A DNA stretch of 64,000 nucleotides from Brasenia schreberi (GCA_036023115.1 JAYKKT010000090.1:28417501-28481500); one strand, 5' to 3'; shown: positions 24,501-36,085, counted from the stretch's first letter. Numbers and translations are program-made. The notes: generated by a model from the sequence alone, not told the origin.

Positions 24501-25455
24501 GAACAATCAACAAACCATTTTTGCAACATTCTCTGTCATAAAATGTTTCTGTTTTTCCTTCTTTTTGCTGTGCAGTACAATAATTGGTTTACATTCAGTG
24601 AATATCAAGAGCCAGTGACAGCCCGCTCATCTCGGCCAATTCATGCAAAGGAGCTCTCTACGGTTAGTCTTTTTCTTTATATGGTTTGATGGATCTTGGC
24701 CATTTCATGCAAAAGAACAGTGTCTTGGAATTTCGGCAACTTATGTTCCTTTTCAAGTACATGCTTTTCTTTCGATGTTGCATGATGACATGATGGTGGG
24801 TGCTTTTTCCCATTCAACAGCGGTAGGCAAACTGCAGAAAGACTTGCCAGATGTCCCACTGGATGCACGTCTCTTCTTTCCACGTTACAGCCTGGATGAA
24901 GCCGCTACAGTGTGTTCATATTACCGTAGGTATGTTGGTTACCTCTAACTTTAAGATTGCACTACTGTCAGGAAGGTTAAATGCTTAAACCAATTAGTTC
25001 ACATTTGCATAGGAGAAGCATATTATTGGAGGTCGAGTCTTCTATGTTTTTAAGAGCACACTAAATGCAATCTCTTGATGAGGTTTATATTAAAGCAAAA
25101 GATAAGAAATTATTATGTTATCCTCATTTTCAAATAATAACAAAAAACTGACTTCCATCACATATTGACATATATCTTACACATGAAATAAACAGTGTCA
25201 ACTGTGTCCGTAAGTACCACGTACTTTTGTCAGATTATTGACCTGCTCAATTTTGGGTTGCTGATGAAGACATGATAGTGATAGAGTCATATCTATAAGG
25301 TAGCAATCTACACCATGCTTATTTTTGTACTTATCTTACTCTGCAGAGAGCGACTCATTCGCCCTGATGGATTCTCAGAGGAGAATTGGAAAAAAAATTA
25401 TTATTTAGCTAATGGAAATGGTGCAGAAATGAGGTGGTTGGTCCCCTTGATGTAG
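9520..25455 (+). CDS. DAP3: Mitochondrial small-subunit ribosomal protein mS29 / DAP3, spliced, with defects
   Basis: The protein is a P-loop GTPase-like component of the mitochondrial small ribosomal subunit. Exons: 1, 9520 to 9940 or 10003; 2, 10262-10419; 3, 11334-11545; 4, 23966-24220; 5, 24576-24662 or 24666; 6, 24758-24929; 7, 25347-25455. Exon 1 begins with an Arg/Ser-rich presequence ([11 protein letters not shown] to RPFSSG). Exon 2 encodes [15 protein letters not shown] to DNFRRVVDP, exon 3 the Walker A loop (GLVSCGKS), and exons 4-6 [49 protein letters not shown] and [11 protein letters not shown]. Exon 7 ends in [13 protein letters not shown] and a stop. Junctions 2/3, 3/4, 4/5 and 6/7 are canonical and in phase. 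Oddities: a one-base frame break near 9797-9804, no GT at the family-expected exon 1 donor (9941), and an unclear exon 5/6 phase. These may be assembly errors or real decay. Confidence 0.85.
9958..10301 (+). repeat. Nested tandem duplication of the DAP3 intron 1/exon 2 boundary
   Basis: An 85-bp unit occurs three times: 9999-10083, 10084-10168 and 10217-10301. Each copy holds the same polypyrimidine tract, TTTTTTGCAG acceptor and first about 41 bases of exon 2. A 41-bp segment (9958-9998) precedes the first copy and recurs at 10176-10216 before the third. By eye the copies are identical. Only the third copy continues into complete exon 2. Confidence 0.95.
12078..12418 (-). mobile_element. 5'-inverted short RTE LINE copy with 14-bp target duplication
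   Basis: The left part (12078 to about 12290) is the LINE 3' end in minus orientation. The right part (about 12300-12410) is the LINE 5' region in the opposite orientation, the layout expected from 5' inversion (twin priming). ACTAGAAGATAAGC flanks it at 12064-12077 and 12419-12432. Confidence 0.75.
12433..15600 (-). mobile_element. RTE-type non-LTR retrotransposon (LINE), degenerate
   Basis: Minus-strand translation in shifting frames shows the endonuclease start (GKLMEVV, then LQETKWV, within 15037-15237), [10 protein letters not shown] (about 14890-14930), GGDLNGHVG (about 14760-14800) and DINEEGR/HLITYKS (about 14590-14730). Reverse transcriptase blocks follow (IPIYKNK near 13660, EKAYNRV near 13420, [11 protein letters not shown] near 13130-13190). 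The RT active site reads FAYD where FADD is typical, and stops and frame changes are frequent, so it is dead. The 3' end has the GTTGTT tail. It lies antisense inside DAP3 intron 3. Confidence 0.85.
15601..16262 (-). mobile_element. Second partial copy of the LINE 5' region
   Basis: This repeats the 5' untranslated region and endonuclease start of the neighbouring LINE (15000-15600) with moderate divergence. For example, KLMEVV and QETKWV recur within 15762-16034, and both copies share the same CGTAAAACTTTGT and CCCGGATAAAGG blocks on the minus strand. Either a tandem 5' duplication or a separate insertion would fit. Confidence 0.7.
16686..17047 (+). repeat. 5' LTR of the copia element
   Basis: 362 bp from TGTTAAAG to CATTACA. 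A TATA-like box (CTATAAATA) lies near 16834. Compared with the 3' LTR it has extra GGCCC-rich and CCCTCTTT blocks and, by eye, roughly ten substitutions. Confidence 0.93.
17048..17060 (+). promoter_or_regulatory. Primer binding site (initiator Met tRNA type)
   Basis: TGGTATCAGAGTC directly follows the 5' LTR. It matches the 3' end of plant initiator tRNA-Met, as in most copia elements. Confidence 0.9.
17194..18146 (+). pseudogene. copia gag and protease region, interrupted
   Basis: The frame opens at 17194 with a UBN2/gag-like segment ([19 protein letters not shown]) and stops at about 17640. Similar sequence continues beyond this and breaks again near 17826. A CCHC zinc knuckle follows ([14 protein letters not shown], from 17901). 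The protease motif WILDSGAS lies at about 18108-18131, just before another stop. Gag would form the particle and protease would cut the polyprotein; neither can be made whole from this copy. Confidence 0.85.
18390..19553 (+). pseudogene. copia integrase region, interrupted
   Basis: A GAG-pre-integrase zinc-binding segment (LLWHKRL, then CKDCVLGK) leads to the integrase core with its first Asp in NSDVWGP (about 18650). The second Asp region (FRSDSGGEF) lies near 18840 after a stop at about 18741. Downstream, [19 protein letters not shown] and FLGYG are typical of copia integrase C-terminal sequence. At least two stops split the domain. Confidence 0.85.
19555..21080 (+). pseudogene. copia reverse transcriptase and RNase H region, interrupted
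   Basis: RT blocks are legible: [38 protein letters not shown] and [12 protein letters not shown] (about 20190-20225). The catalytic motif is YVND instead of YVDD. A 57-bp in-frame direct duplication (19832-19888 and 19889-19945) interrupts the palm. RNase H remnants read FCDNKSA and [11 protein letters not shown] around 20900-20990. Confidence 0.85.
21122..21134 (+). promoter_or_regulatory. Polypurine tract
   Basis: GTTTGAGGAGGGG immediately precedes the 3' LTR and would prime plus-strand synthesis. Confidence 0.85.
21135..21466 (+). repeat. 3' LTR of the copia element
   Basis: 332 bp, same ends as the 5' LTR. About 30 bp shorter through loss of parts of the GGCCC-rich and CT-rich blocks near its start. 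Confidence 0.93.
21588..23207 (+). mobile_element. Second copia-like remnant, mostly non-coding
   Basis: A TGTTAAGAATATG start and a TTTTTCAACA end define an LTR-like segment of 264 bp (21588-21851). It is followed at once by TGGTATCAGAACC, a copia-type primer binding site. A second copy of only the LTR end (TTGCGCTTCGACGTTTTCC, then AACA) lies at about 23185-23207. The flanks ATGAG and ACGAG are a possible target duplication with one mismatch. The interior (21880-23160) shows no recognisable gag or pol, so it is an internally deleted or non-autonomous element. Confidence 0.6.
23557..23763 (+). mobile_element. SINE-like composite made from the two ends of the RTE LINE
   Basis: About 120 bp match the LINE 5' end (CATGTAAGGG, GGCCGGTCCCAAGCCCGG, CGTAAAACTTTGTCG). 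About 75 bp then match its 3' end (GAATCCATGTAGCTGACCCC, AAAGGCTTAG and a TTGTTG tail), both in the same orientation. The 19-bp duplication TGTGTCAAGAAGTTAATCT flanks it (23538-23556 and 23764-23782). It looks mobilised in trans by the LINE machinery. Confidence 0.8.
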
Positions 25456-28400
25456 AATTGGAAGCTCATATCTTTAAAGAAAGGTGACAACTACTACTCT
25501 TTCCACAATTTCTCTCTCTCTCTCTGTACGGGTTTACATCACCTAGCTTTGCCTTTAAACTTTCTTTCAGAATTATGGCCATCTGAATAGTGTTCGACAG
25601 GACTAAAATTAATATCTTAAGATGACAGGAGAACAATCTGGTGTTCAAGTGCTTGGTATTCACTGATGCTGTCCTTTTTGGCTCGGATTCCGTACCTTGC
25701 CTGGGCGATTTTTCGACGTTTATGTCCTATATATAAGCTACAGCGCTATTTTTTGCCTCCTTCCCATAATAGCATTTTAGCAAGTCAGCCAACATGGTGT
25801 CGAAACTGTCGCTGCTCTCAACATCTTATGGACATCACTTTTTATCTGTAGCTTTCAAATCTTTTTTGTAGCCCGTTCAGCGTTATATTTGAACTGAGCA
25901 TTGGTTAGGAATCAAAGGATCTGAGTCTCTGTCTTTTGGTCAGCTTAATGCTATTTGCTGTTACCTGGGATTTGGGAGATCACTGTCTGTGCTAGATTAG
26001 CTGCCCTTTTCTGTTTGAGATCGGTCCATTCAGGTTGTTTCCAACTAGAGCAATGACTGAACTAAACCGCCCGAAACATGTTTCACGTACCTTTTTCTGC
26101 AAAAAGGGTATCTTTTTCGTGAAGTCCATTCATTTACCCATTTTTCTTTTTCATGAAGCCGCTGGAGTTGCCCTTTGCTTCAGGAGCAGACAATCTAGCC
26201 CTTTAAGAAGCATTGTTACCTCATTGGTCTCAAGTAGAGGTAAGATTAGGACTTTAAGGAGGATCTTCTGATATTGACAACATTGATATCCTCGTCCCTC
26301 CTCTTATGATGTAGATACCTAAACAACTTCAGCATTGGGCCCGCATGTGACTTGTACTCCAACAGTCACTTTCCTGATAACTAATCTAAATAAGTCTTCT
26401 TCTGGTAAAGTTCTTATGCCCCTCTGGAAGTTTCTAGGAAAGAGCTTATTGTTAAATGATGTTCATTTTTGCACCAGGTATCGATAACCCTAGGGTATTC
26501 TGCTTTGTTTATTCTTGCAAATAGCGTTGACATGAAACAGAACTATTGAAACTACTGATATGCTCCATGATCCTAAATTATCTTATTTTATTTTCATTAT
26601 ATACTTGTGAAAATCTCAGCTTGGTTAAACAAGTCACATGCAATGGCCCATACATAGTTCATGATACATCTCATTCTTGAAAAGATCTTGTAAATGAGCC
26701 CCATGAACTGATAGCGGCCTATTTAAATTGTTATTTCTATAATTCTATTAAGGTTCCCGCAAGGAACTGCTCTCAACTAAGGATGACTATACGAGATTGG
26801 TGCTTTGGAGTCATCGTTTAACTGCAACTTATGCAAGATTGGATAGGCAACGAGCTATTTTGTCCATTATGAGTAAACCAAATCTTTATCACTAAGTTCA
26901 TGAGAAAAATTTTAAACATTAGATTTTAACTTTATTGAGGTTCGACTCAACTTGAAAAAACTCGAAAGAAACATTGTAAAAGATGTCATGCTTTAACCCT
27001 AACGAGTCTCCGAGTCAACCCAATGACGGATTTCATGATCCAATTCAGAATGGTTGATTATAAGTTCAAAATCCATCTCTCTGGATTACAAGATCGATAC
27101 AGGGCATGCAGATCTGGTAGTTCTCCGGAAACGGCAGCTTGTCATTAAAGTAAATATATTTAAAGTAAATACCAACCAAATTCTCATTAGTATAGACTCA
27201 TAGTGGAAGTCCGATAAAGTTTTATACTAGTTGTGAAAAGCTTAACCAAACACTTCCTTTCTCATCCGGGCTTGGAACCTGTAATTAAATTTAGAAAGTC
27301 AATAAGTGATAAAAGAATAAACAAAAGATTGGTAGGTGAGTGTATAAGTTATCCAATTCTCTCTTATGTCCCACCAAGATGGGGAATCTTTCATAATGGA
27401 AAGATAAGCCCGCCAGGCCATCCGCTTGTTGGATGCATGATAGACCTTATGCATAGCCACTTCCATTAAGTTCGAAGCTTTTTGAAAACGCACCTGACGA
27501 GTTTGTAATAATCAGAAAACACACCTCACGCATTCATATTGTTGATAACACGCTTAAGAAAATGGTTGATTAGTGGATCTCCAAACCGTCAACTTGCCCC
27601 ATACCTCCATTTCGGAAGATGATCTCCACCTGGTGTTCAGCGAGATTCCGGTAGCTTTCCATGAGGCCACCGACTATATTAAACACCACTTTACCATTCT
27701 GTTGCTTTTAGTACATCTCAACCTAATATAGAGTATCAGCTTTGAATTGTAGATTTGCAAGTTTCATCAAGTAATAACTAACTCTCTGCGCAGTTTCGCC
27801 ATGCATATCTTGGGTACTAAAGAGGATCATACAAAGAGTAATGCCTCACCTGGCTAGGGGATAAGGTCACTTGTTCGAAAACTGGGGTGTACATGTGCAT
27901 CGGCTTCAGCCTCCCCATTGTAACAAAAAAGAGAGCAATACTACCGATGGGAAGCCCTTTTTTTAAAAAAAGTCGGAAGACCAAGTACGTTATATTAAAA
28001 AATCTAAAACCTTTAGTCTTGTTTTATTAATATCGACTGAAATGTGGCAAATCGTCCAATTCTTTGGTTTGATTACGAACATGCGCATTTTTAAAGTATG
28101 TTAAGGGCAACTTGGTGCACATTTAAGAATGCATGAATCATGGACGTCACCTCAGCAACACTGAGCAGACTCCTCGAGACATACTTCCACCGGATTTGGT
28201 AAGTTGAGGCAACTCACAACGAGAAAGAAAAAAATGGGCAGATCGGTCGGCACCGTTTAGCCTAAAGACATGAGTATGGCACCAAGAATGGCAAAGCTAC
28301 CCGGCGGTTTCTAAGGCTTCTGACCTTGCATGACATGCACAGATCGTGAACTCAGTTTTCTTATCCGGGCTTTAGCTGCTTCTGTAGAGGGGATGAAAAG

Positions 28401-29012
28401 TCATGAACATCTTCGCACAATCCGACTCTGAGAATGCGAGTTGAATTCAACAGGATTTGGCAATTTGTGCAAGTTTATTCTAGCATGAAAGATGCTTTCT
28501 TCTTTTCTTCCTTCCATTTTTTTCTCCTTACATCAATTTTCGTACAAAAGCCTTTTCCTTTCCCAAGTAAAACCACAATGTAACCCCTGCCGTAAGCCAT
28601 CCTCCCCCCAACACACGCACACTGCAACCGCCACAAAAACCACCTGCCCCAACAGACAGGCACGCACACAAACACACCCTTTAAACCTACATTCCTACAC
28701 AAAGACCAGAAGGAAAGATATAATGAAGAACAGAAATCAAGCAGATGGACTGGATGCACCCACTAGCTGGAGCTCTCCGGGAGAAACAAAAGAAATGGCA
28801 GCTGTGAAATCTTCGGTTGCATAAATGGCGCATTTGGAACTTTCCAAGACAAAAAATGGTTGGAGTACTTGAACTGATTAGTTATCATAATCAAGCACCT
28901 CTACCGCAAGAAAAAAATGCCTTCCAGCAATTGCTACCACCCCAACCAGTAATGAACCCTCCCTGCTGCCTTGCATTAGAAATTCAACATGCTATGCGAC
29001 CAATTCAAGCTC
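25456..29012. other. Gene-free interval between DAP3 and the YTH gene
   Basis: It holds the DAP3 3' untranslated region at its left and the YTH 3' untranslated region at its right (up to roughly 28500 on the minus strand). It also contains a minus-oriented LINE 5' fragment near 27205-27290 (CCCGGATGAGAAAGG on the minus strand) and one SINE. No other coding signal was found. Confidence 0.55.
27838..27933 (+). mobile_element. SINE copy
   Basis: GCCTCACCTGGCTAGGGG (A-box region), a weak B box (TTGTTCGAAAAC) and the conserved tail GCATCGGCTTCAGCCTCCCC to TTGTAACAAAAAA match the other family copies in the window. Confidence 0.65.
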
Positions 29013-32000
29013 TCATACTTTTGCTTCAGCATCTTCTGGCTGCCCATCCTTGTTCCTCTTTGATACAGCTGAGCCCATCGACTGACCGGTGTTGGCAACA
29101 GCAGGCTTTGGCATATCTGCCCTTGCAGCTGCCGGTACAGCCTCATCCGGTTTTTGCTGAAGACAAGCACAGCAACATACATTAGTCACTAATGCAATCA
29201 TGCAGCGGCTGAAACAATTCAACAATAAGAAATCCACTTTACATTAACGGTATCGCTTGAAGTTAACTATATACAAGATATCAAGCAAATTTTGCCTAGA
29301 GGGACTGTTTAAATAAAGGAAACAGTTTCCGCATTACCTGTGCTGACTCCATGAGAGCAGGAGAACGAATCCTCTTGTCCAGCATCACTTTCTGCCGACT
29401 TTCATAAAAGTCGAAGTCATCCAATATAGACGTCTTGGAGGAATAGTTCTTGAAAATTCTGAGCATTTCGATACCTTGAGGATATTTCACCTGCAAAGAA
29501 GAGCAAAACATAAAACTTACTGGCTTCACTTGCTCAGAAATGGACAAACAGCAAAAAACTTGACTAAGAATTTGTGCATTTGCAAGGAACCTTCAACGTT
29601 TAGTTCAACCAAGTCTGGGACACAATTAACCCTAAAAGGATGACCAAGTAAATCCCTTCCAAATATCCCATACTAAATGGACTTCATGACTTAGCAACCG
29701 ATTATTAATCGAATCCCAAAGTAACCCATTTTTTATGAGTAAAGAAGTCATTTCAGGTTCGAAAGCCAAAATACCAGAAACTAAGCTTCGGAGGAAAAGA
29801 ACCCATCAAAAGCCCCAGTTGTTATGTAACAAATTTCCATCACTTGAAGAGACATTGTCAGAACACAAGACTCAAGTTTAGATGGATGAGCCAAGTTGAC
29901 CAGAAATTCCCTTTAGTTCAGTCCAAGCATGTCAAGCTCGGCCTGAGATTCAATTTGGTACACGAAGCAAAGTCAATTATAAAGTGAAGGCTTTCAGGCA
30001 AGCATACGCTTCATGTTAACCCAGGTGAAAATGGAAACATTAAGAATTATTCTGAGAACATGATGCTTCAACAGAAAGTCCACTTTTTGTATCACAACTG
30101 ATGCCAAGAAGACCATGGATGCCATTAAAGAGTACCTCCTGGGTGTCTCTGCTATTAGTCACAGATTTGTTGTCATTATTCTCCAATATAATATGCCGGA
30201 ACTGGGGATTCGGGACATCCTTTATGATATGCCACTTGACAGGGAAGAAACCATTCCACTTGTCTTGCTGCCAAAAGTTCATGTTCTTGTTAAAATCAAC
30301 CTTCCCAGTCATTTCAGCCACTCCGCAAAACTGGCCGCTTGCATTCACCTGGAACCACAAATATTAAACAGTCTCTGTAAATCCACCTTTACCCAACCAT
30401 CACATGAATTTCACTATTAGCTGAACAGAGACACCAGTTATTGACCTCATTGAAACAAGGAAAGAAAAAGTTATAGAACATAAATACACATTGTAAACCA
30501 ATTTAAAATTCAGAACCTTTCTTAACCTCAGGTGCATAAAAGCCTAATATCCTGTGTTAAAATTTGGTACTATCACTGTATAAAAATGCCACTTCCGGAG
30601 AATGGGAAGGACTTATGTCCAAAGCCCATAGGATATGACAAAACCTCAACCAGAAGCAACTGAATCCCTTAGTTGGATTATATGAGATTGTAACCCTTAG
30701 CTGGTATATTATAGCATCTAAAAGGAAACAAGCAGATAAATGCACTAGGTAATTTACCGAGAAAAATAGGAAAACAGAGCACTTTGAAATTCCCTTCTCC
30801 TTGCACCGTTCCTGAGCATCTTGGTATGCACTGTCGAGCCGCTTATTCCCATTAGGTGTGCTTGCCCAAACGCTGTACTTAATGCTCTTGTGAATATCAT
30901 CCTCACTATAGGACTTAATCACAAAGAAGAAAGCATCATCATACTTGATAGGGAAATCAGGAAGGTTGTATTGGTCCCTCCTTATAACAGCGAAATTGTT
31001 TCCTTTACCAGTATTTTCAGAACCAAGACATCCAACCGTGTCTGCATCGGATACCCAAGAATTCCTGCTATTATTTGTTCTTGGCCCTCGATTTTGTTCA
31101 TTCAAGGGGTCAAAATCACCAATTCCACCCATCTTGTTTCTCGTTTTGAGCTTTTCACTGCCAGCCAATCCCCGACTGTTCGCTCTGAAACCTACCAGAT
31201 TATTTGGGTAGAACAACCCTCCCTTGTTTTGGTTGGAATATGCTGGAAACTTGGTGATTGGAAAGTAACCTTTTGCAAGAACTGCATTAGGCTCAAAACC
31301 AACTCCTGGCTGTGACACCTGAAAAACCCAGGGAGAATCTAAGAGAGAGAAACAGAGAAAGAAAGAAAGAAACCAATAGGGGAATTACCTTGGTCGCAGG
31401 CTTCAAAGATTGATTATGAACATTGGCAACAGACATGCCTCCTTGACTGGTTGGCAATTCCAATGATGGTGAAGTGGTTTTTGCTTCTAATTGTGTATTT
31501 GATTTTACAGGCTGTGCAGGTTTTGCATGAGGTGTAATGGAAGGCTGATTTGGGGCAGAAGGAGCCGATTTTGGACCGGGAGGCACTGGACCTCCACTGA
31601 TGCCATTTATCGGTGCCCCATCAACAAAGAAAGGGGATGCATCCCATGAATAAGCTGGCACAACTTCAGAACCATAAGGAACTGGAGGTGGAAGATATCC
31701 GGGTGGAGAAAGTTGGGGTAAAACTGGACTGGCAAAATATGGCTGTTGGTTGAGAAACTGACCATCAACACCAACCACGGGTGACGTATATGGACATAAT
31801 GGAGGTTGAACATATCCATAGCCTGGCATGTAATACAGAACAGATCCATTTTCCATTTGAACGCCCTGAACAAGGAAACGTGATAGTCTGAATGATTGAA
31901 AAACTCGACAAGTAGAAATAAGACTAAACAAAGCAAGCATGTCACACGTTTGTGCATGTAAGATAAGCACATAAGTCACAACGGTACATATGGGACAAAA

Positions 32001-33223
32001 AATAAATCCACTGCTTGCAATAAACCATATTTCCAAAATTAATATCCACGATCCTACTATAACAAGGCACACAATATTAGTTGAGTTTTTGGACTTCCTT
32101 TCAAAAATGCGAAAAAAAGTAATGTCATTTTGTTCCTCCAGTCATCAGCTCACAAGCATGCTGGAGATAGTACACGTGACAGGCGTTGCCTTTAATTTCA
32201 ATCTTGAACCAACAAACTCCAAACTCAGATACTTGAAATGATCGGGCAGTAATATCACAATCCAATCCAAAAGACAGGCATTTGGAGCATGCCACCCCCA
32301 AATCTGACAATAAAATTGTCAGAGGAACCGTTATTTATGTAGACTATCCATACTTGTGTAACATGCACGTATACGGATATCACAGCAAGCGAGGGGGGAA
32401 AAGGTCACACAATTATTGCAAACTACATCAGTTTATGCACCAGAGGTTTCTGCTAAGAACAAGATAGCGAGATTGGGAACCCAATTTTTTCATAAATTAT
32501 CAAAAATGAAAAATCTCATCTTATAAACAAGAAATTGTATGCCAAAGGAATGAAGCAACTAAGGTATTTCGAAGCAATTATTTAGTCGTCATGAAAAAGA
32601 AGAAACCATGAGGATATAAAGGTATTCCAAAACAACCAGAGGGCAAGATAAACTTACAGGATATTGCACATCTAGCCCGTCAACACCAAGAACATACCCT
32701 TGATCGCCCCATTCCACAAAAGAGCCATCATACCCTGACAATACATCAGTAACATTTTATGAACAGCCATGCCCCCAAAAAAACAATCACGATAAATAGC
32801 AAGCCACACAATATTCATGGTACTGACCAGGATAATAATATCCGTAATAGTTGCTTGGCGGATAATACATGCCTTGCTCCGTACTTACAGACTCCTGATC
32901 CATATTGCTTCCCTTAGTACTACTACTAGTGGCATCCCCCGTTGAGGATATACAAGTGGTTGCATCACAATGCCTTCTGTCCTTAGCAGGAACCTAAGAG
33001 AGACAGTATCACTATTTACATGAACATTGTCCTTCAGAATTGAAAAAAGATGTCGAAGTGCAGAATATTGTGGAGGAAATCGGCAGAAAAACAAGCTAGA
33101 GAAACAAAAACAACAGATAGGTTCAAAAATATACTAAAGATGCAGTGCAATCAAGTATATAATGCATACCATTTTGGAATCATCAACTTTAGATGACGGA
33201 TCAACTTTCAGATTGTGCATCAT
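29013..33223 (-). CDS. YTH-domain m6A RNA reader, ECT type
   Basis: Coding exons on the minus strand: 33234-33170 (Met at 33223), 32993-32828, 32734-32658, 31865-31389, 31318-30758, 30348-30136 and 29490-29338, with the final exon 29156-29013. All junctions are GT-AG and in phase. About 614 residues result. The N-terminal half is low-complexity, rich in Tyr, Pro, Gly and Gln ([23 protein letters not shown]), as in ECT proteins. The YTH domain runs from about residue 383 to 530 ([22 protein letters not shown], split by the 31318-30758/30348-30136 junction, to FEFYE-like [10 protein letters not shown]). The cage tryptophans are at about 409 (YSVWAST), 471 and 476 (NFWQQDKW). ECT proteins bind N6-methyladenosine in cytoplasmic mRNA. 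The start is uncertain: the first exon begins mid-codon, so a further 5' coding exon is possible. Confidence 0.92.
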
Positions 33224-35245
33224 TTTCTCCAAGGCTGGACAAACGAACAGATTAAGGCTTCCACAACAGAGAAGTCAACTATCAACTAGAACCAAATAAA
33301 TACAGTTGTTCACAAATTGGATGCGTGTTAAATTAGTATTACTTTGGTCTAGCACAGAATTTCAGAAATGCTTCTAATGACAAATCTCTAAGTAGACATA
33401 ACCATCACTTAGGAAATCCATCCTTGCTGATAAAGGCCCCTAATGGGTGCACCTGGGAGGCTGGGAACTCTTCCGAGACATACTCAAACCGAAAAAACAA
33501 GCCAGAGAGGAATTAACAGAACCATAAGATTGCAAACGTTGTCATACTCAATGAGAGAATATATCTCTAGAAACTTTACCATTGCAGCACGTAGGCATAG
33601 AACAAAAATCTGGAGAGCAAATGTAAACGTGATACCCACACATCCCAAATCCAGGTAACATGGACAAATTCTACTAAATAAATTAGTCGCACAAGTGGGG
33701 AACAAGTACAAACCAGATAATGAGAACAACCTCCCCAACCTGATTCAATAGCTACCCTAAGTTATTGAACCTTCCAGCACACACAAGGAACACATGGAAT
33801 CTAAAAACACTACACAGTACAACGAAAGGTCCAAGCCCAAAACCAATCCCTCTCCCACGCCAAGTAAGATCAGATACAAGGAACCTTAGTCGCCATTCAG
33901 GTCGTGTCACTCCCCCATGACTCAAATAACCCGACTGTTACCCATGAACTATTCGTCTTAACTGATTAGCTCGCCCATCGACAAAAATAGTTCATTAACG
34001 GGTTAGCTCGCCCATTGACAAAAGTAGTTTATTACGATAAAATAGTCTACAAAAGAAAATAAATGAAACAAAATTGAATACTAAACATGCCAACTCAAGG
34101 TTCAAGATTCAGAGGCCCTCAGGCAAGTAGCGAAAAAGGAACATCACAGACCAAAAGGATACTTTTCTCAGCTTTTACTTCCATTGCCATTAAATCACAC
34201 CACAGATCTCCACAAAAAAATCCTTTGCTTCCTCCCTCCAGCTCTACAACACCTTCGCAACAAGGATCAAAGGAGAAGGTCAAACCAATTAGAGAAGCAA
34301 ATCCACCAATATAACTTGCATCTGTCAAATAAGAAATTTGCCCCGTCCACGTAATACATAGCGCAAGAAATTCCAAACATACCAACACAACTAACAAGAG
34401 AAACAAAGAACTCCAACTAAATAAATATAGGCTTGTCAAAGAAACTTCAAACAACAAAACCCTGTGATTCAAATAACAAAAAGTTATATATCGCCTGGAG
34501 AGAGAGAGAGAGAGTGCACAAACAAAAACAAAATACAAAACAAAACACCTACTCCCGGAAATAGGCTGAAAGAAAAAAGACGAAGATTTTCAAGAACCCT
34601 ATTTTTCAGACAAGAGAAAAAGTAGAAATACGAACTTCACTATTTTCAAGACGGAAACATCCCTCTGTCATCAAAATAGCATAAACCTTTCCAAAAACTA
34701 TGGAACTCCAAAAAAAACCTATCACGCTATAAAACCATCTGATAGGCGCTACTGAACACCTCAACCAGCAATCAGATAGCCGCAAAACCTTTCACAAACC
34801 GCTGAGAAACAAGTCAGAAGCCGTCAGACGCCGGAAAACGCAAGGCAAATCCCAAATCGAACTGTGGTTAGGGGAAAAGGGGCCATTTTTATAAAGAAAT
34901 CAAAAGAACAAATAAAATTAAGATATGATTCATATCCTCAGACACTAATGACGGAAAATGAAAATCCAAAAGGACCCAAAAATCGCCCCACACGACAGAA
35001 ATCCGGTCCCCAAAACCACTCTTACCGGTGGAAAAAAACTTCCTTTGGACCGGGAAACAACCTTTGGATCCCTGTACCTTATCTCAAAGGAAGAACAAAA
35101 CCAAAACCGCCTCCGAGAAGTCGAAACCGCCAGGGATCGAACGAAACCGCTTGGAGACGAGAAAAGCGGGAAACGAAACCGGGATCAGGGCGCGAAGGAA
35201 ACCAGCCACAGACAGACAGAGAGAGAAAGAGAGAGAGAGAGAGAT
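33224..35245 (-). promoter_or_regulatory. YTH gene leader, first intron and promoter region
   Basis: A CT-rich minus-strand segment (about 35245-35215) is followed by ATG-free sequence ending in a donor (GATAAG|GTACAGG at 35078/35077). This fits a non-coding first exon spliced to 33234 across a 1.8-kb intron. The transcription start is inferred, not shown. Long plus-strand frames here (34864-35361) are antisense to this leader and are not treated as genes. Confidence 0.45.
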
Positions 35246-35754
35246 GGCGCACGGCTCCTCGTAGTGGGGGCTATGAGGTCAAAGAAAGGAAAGGGACGAC
35301 AGTCATGCTTCCACGTCACCGAAGTTTCTCGCATCTGACGGTCTCACTGTCTCGGAGATGAATGGACACCATTTACAGCCGTAGGATCGATTAGAAGAAG
35401 GGAAAAGCATCCGTTGCCCTAGTGGGGTTTTCTCTTTTCAGGGAAAGTGAATTAACGCGGAGTTTTCGAATTTGAAATGATTTTTTTTCGAAATGACGAA
35501 GCTATCCCTGTGGGGTCATGCCCGGTTTTGGCGTTCGGGGTATCAGGACTTTGGAATAGGACTAAATTGGGCTTCTTCGTAAGGACTGAGAGAAAGGGTC
35601 GGACCTCAGCAGGATCCATATCCAAAATCCGGATACCCAATCCATGGATGTCTGCCTTAGTCGATCCTCTGGCTGCTAGGCGACTGGAACTTCGGTAGAC
35701 GTTCGAAGGCAAGAGTCGTTTTAGTGTTAATCTGGGCGAAACCTTTGAAAGGCA

Positions 35755-36085
35755 GCTTGTTTGTGGAACCAGCGGTTCCAGTTCCACTGAAACCTAGAAT
35801 GAGAACTGAATCGTCCTCCCTCCATGTCCTGGTTCAGTTCCTTTGTCGTTTGCTTCACATGCAGGTTCAGTTTCAGACCGGTTCCAATTCCAGTTAGGCT
35901 TCTGTTTTATTTGGAAAATAAAGGTGGGATTTTAAAGGGAACAAAAAAATGAAGAAAAACAACCTTGAGCCATTGGTTGAGGACTGCTGGTCTGGGTTCA
36001 GCAGGTGCCCCTGGTACTAGTTCAGTTCTGACCAGTTCGGTTGGCGGTTCAGTTTGGTTCAACCTGCCAGACCAGGTCCAAACAA
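35755..36085. mobile_element. GGTTC-rich hAT-like remnant
   Basis: Repeated GGTTCC, CAGTTC and GAACC blocks like those of the bounded element at 56593-56903, but without readable terminal repeats or target duplication. It lies upstream of the YTH gene. Confidence 0.4.

Noticed and set aside
30821..31315. 164-codon plus-strand frame
   Set aside because: Exact shadow of the YTH-domain exon on the other strand.
31866..32072. Extension of the YTH exon into upstream minus-strand sequence
   Set aside because: Intron read-through: a clear acceptor at 31867/31866 and an in-phase upstream exon at 32734-32658 explain the true junction.
34864..35361. 165-codon and overlapping plus-strand frames
   Set aside because: They lie antisense to the inferred YTH leader and derive their Arg/Glu content from a GA-rich run.
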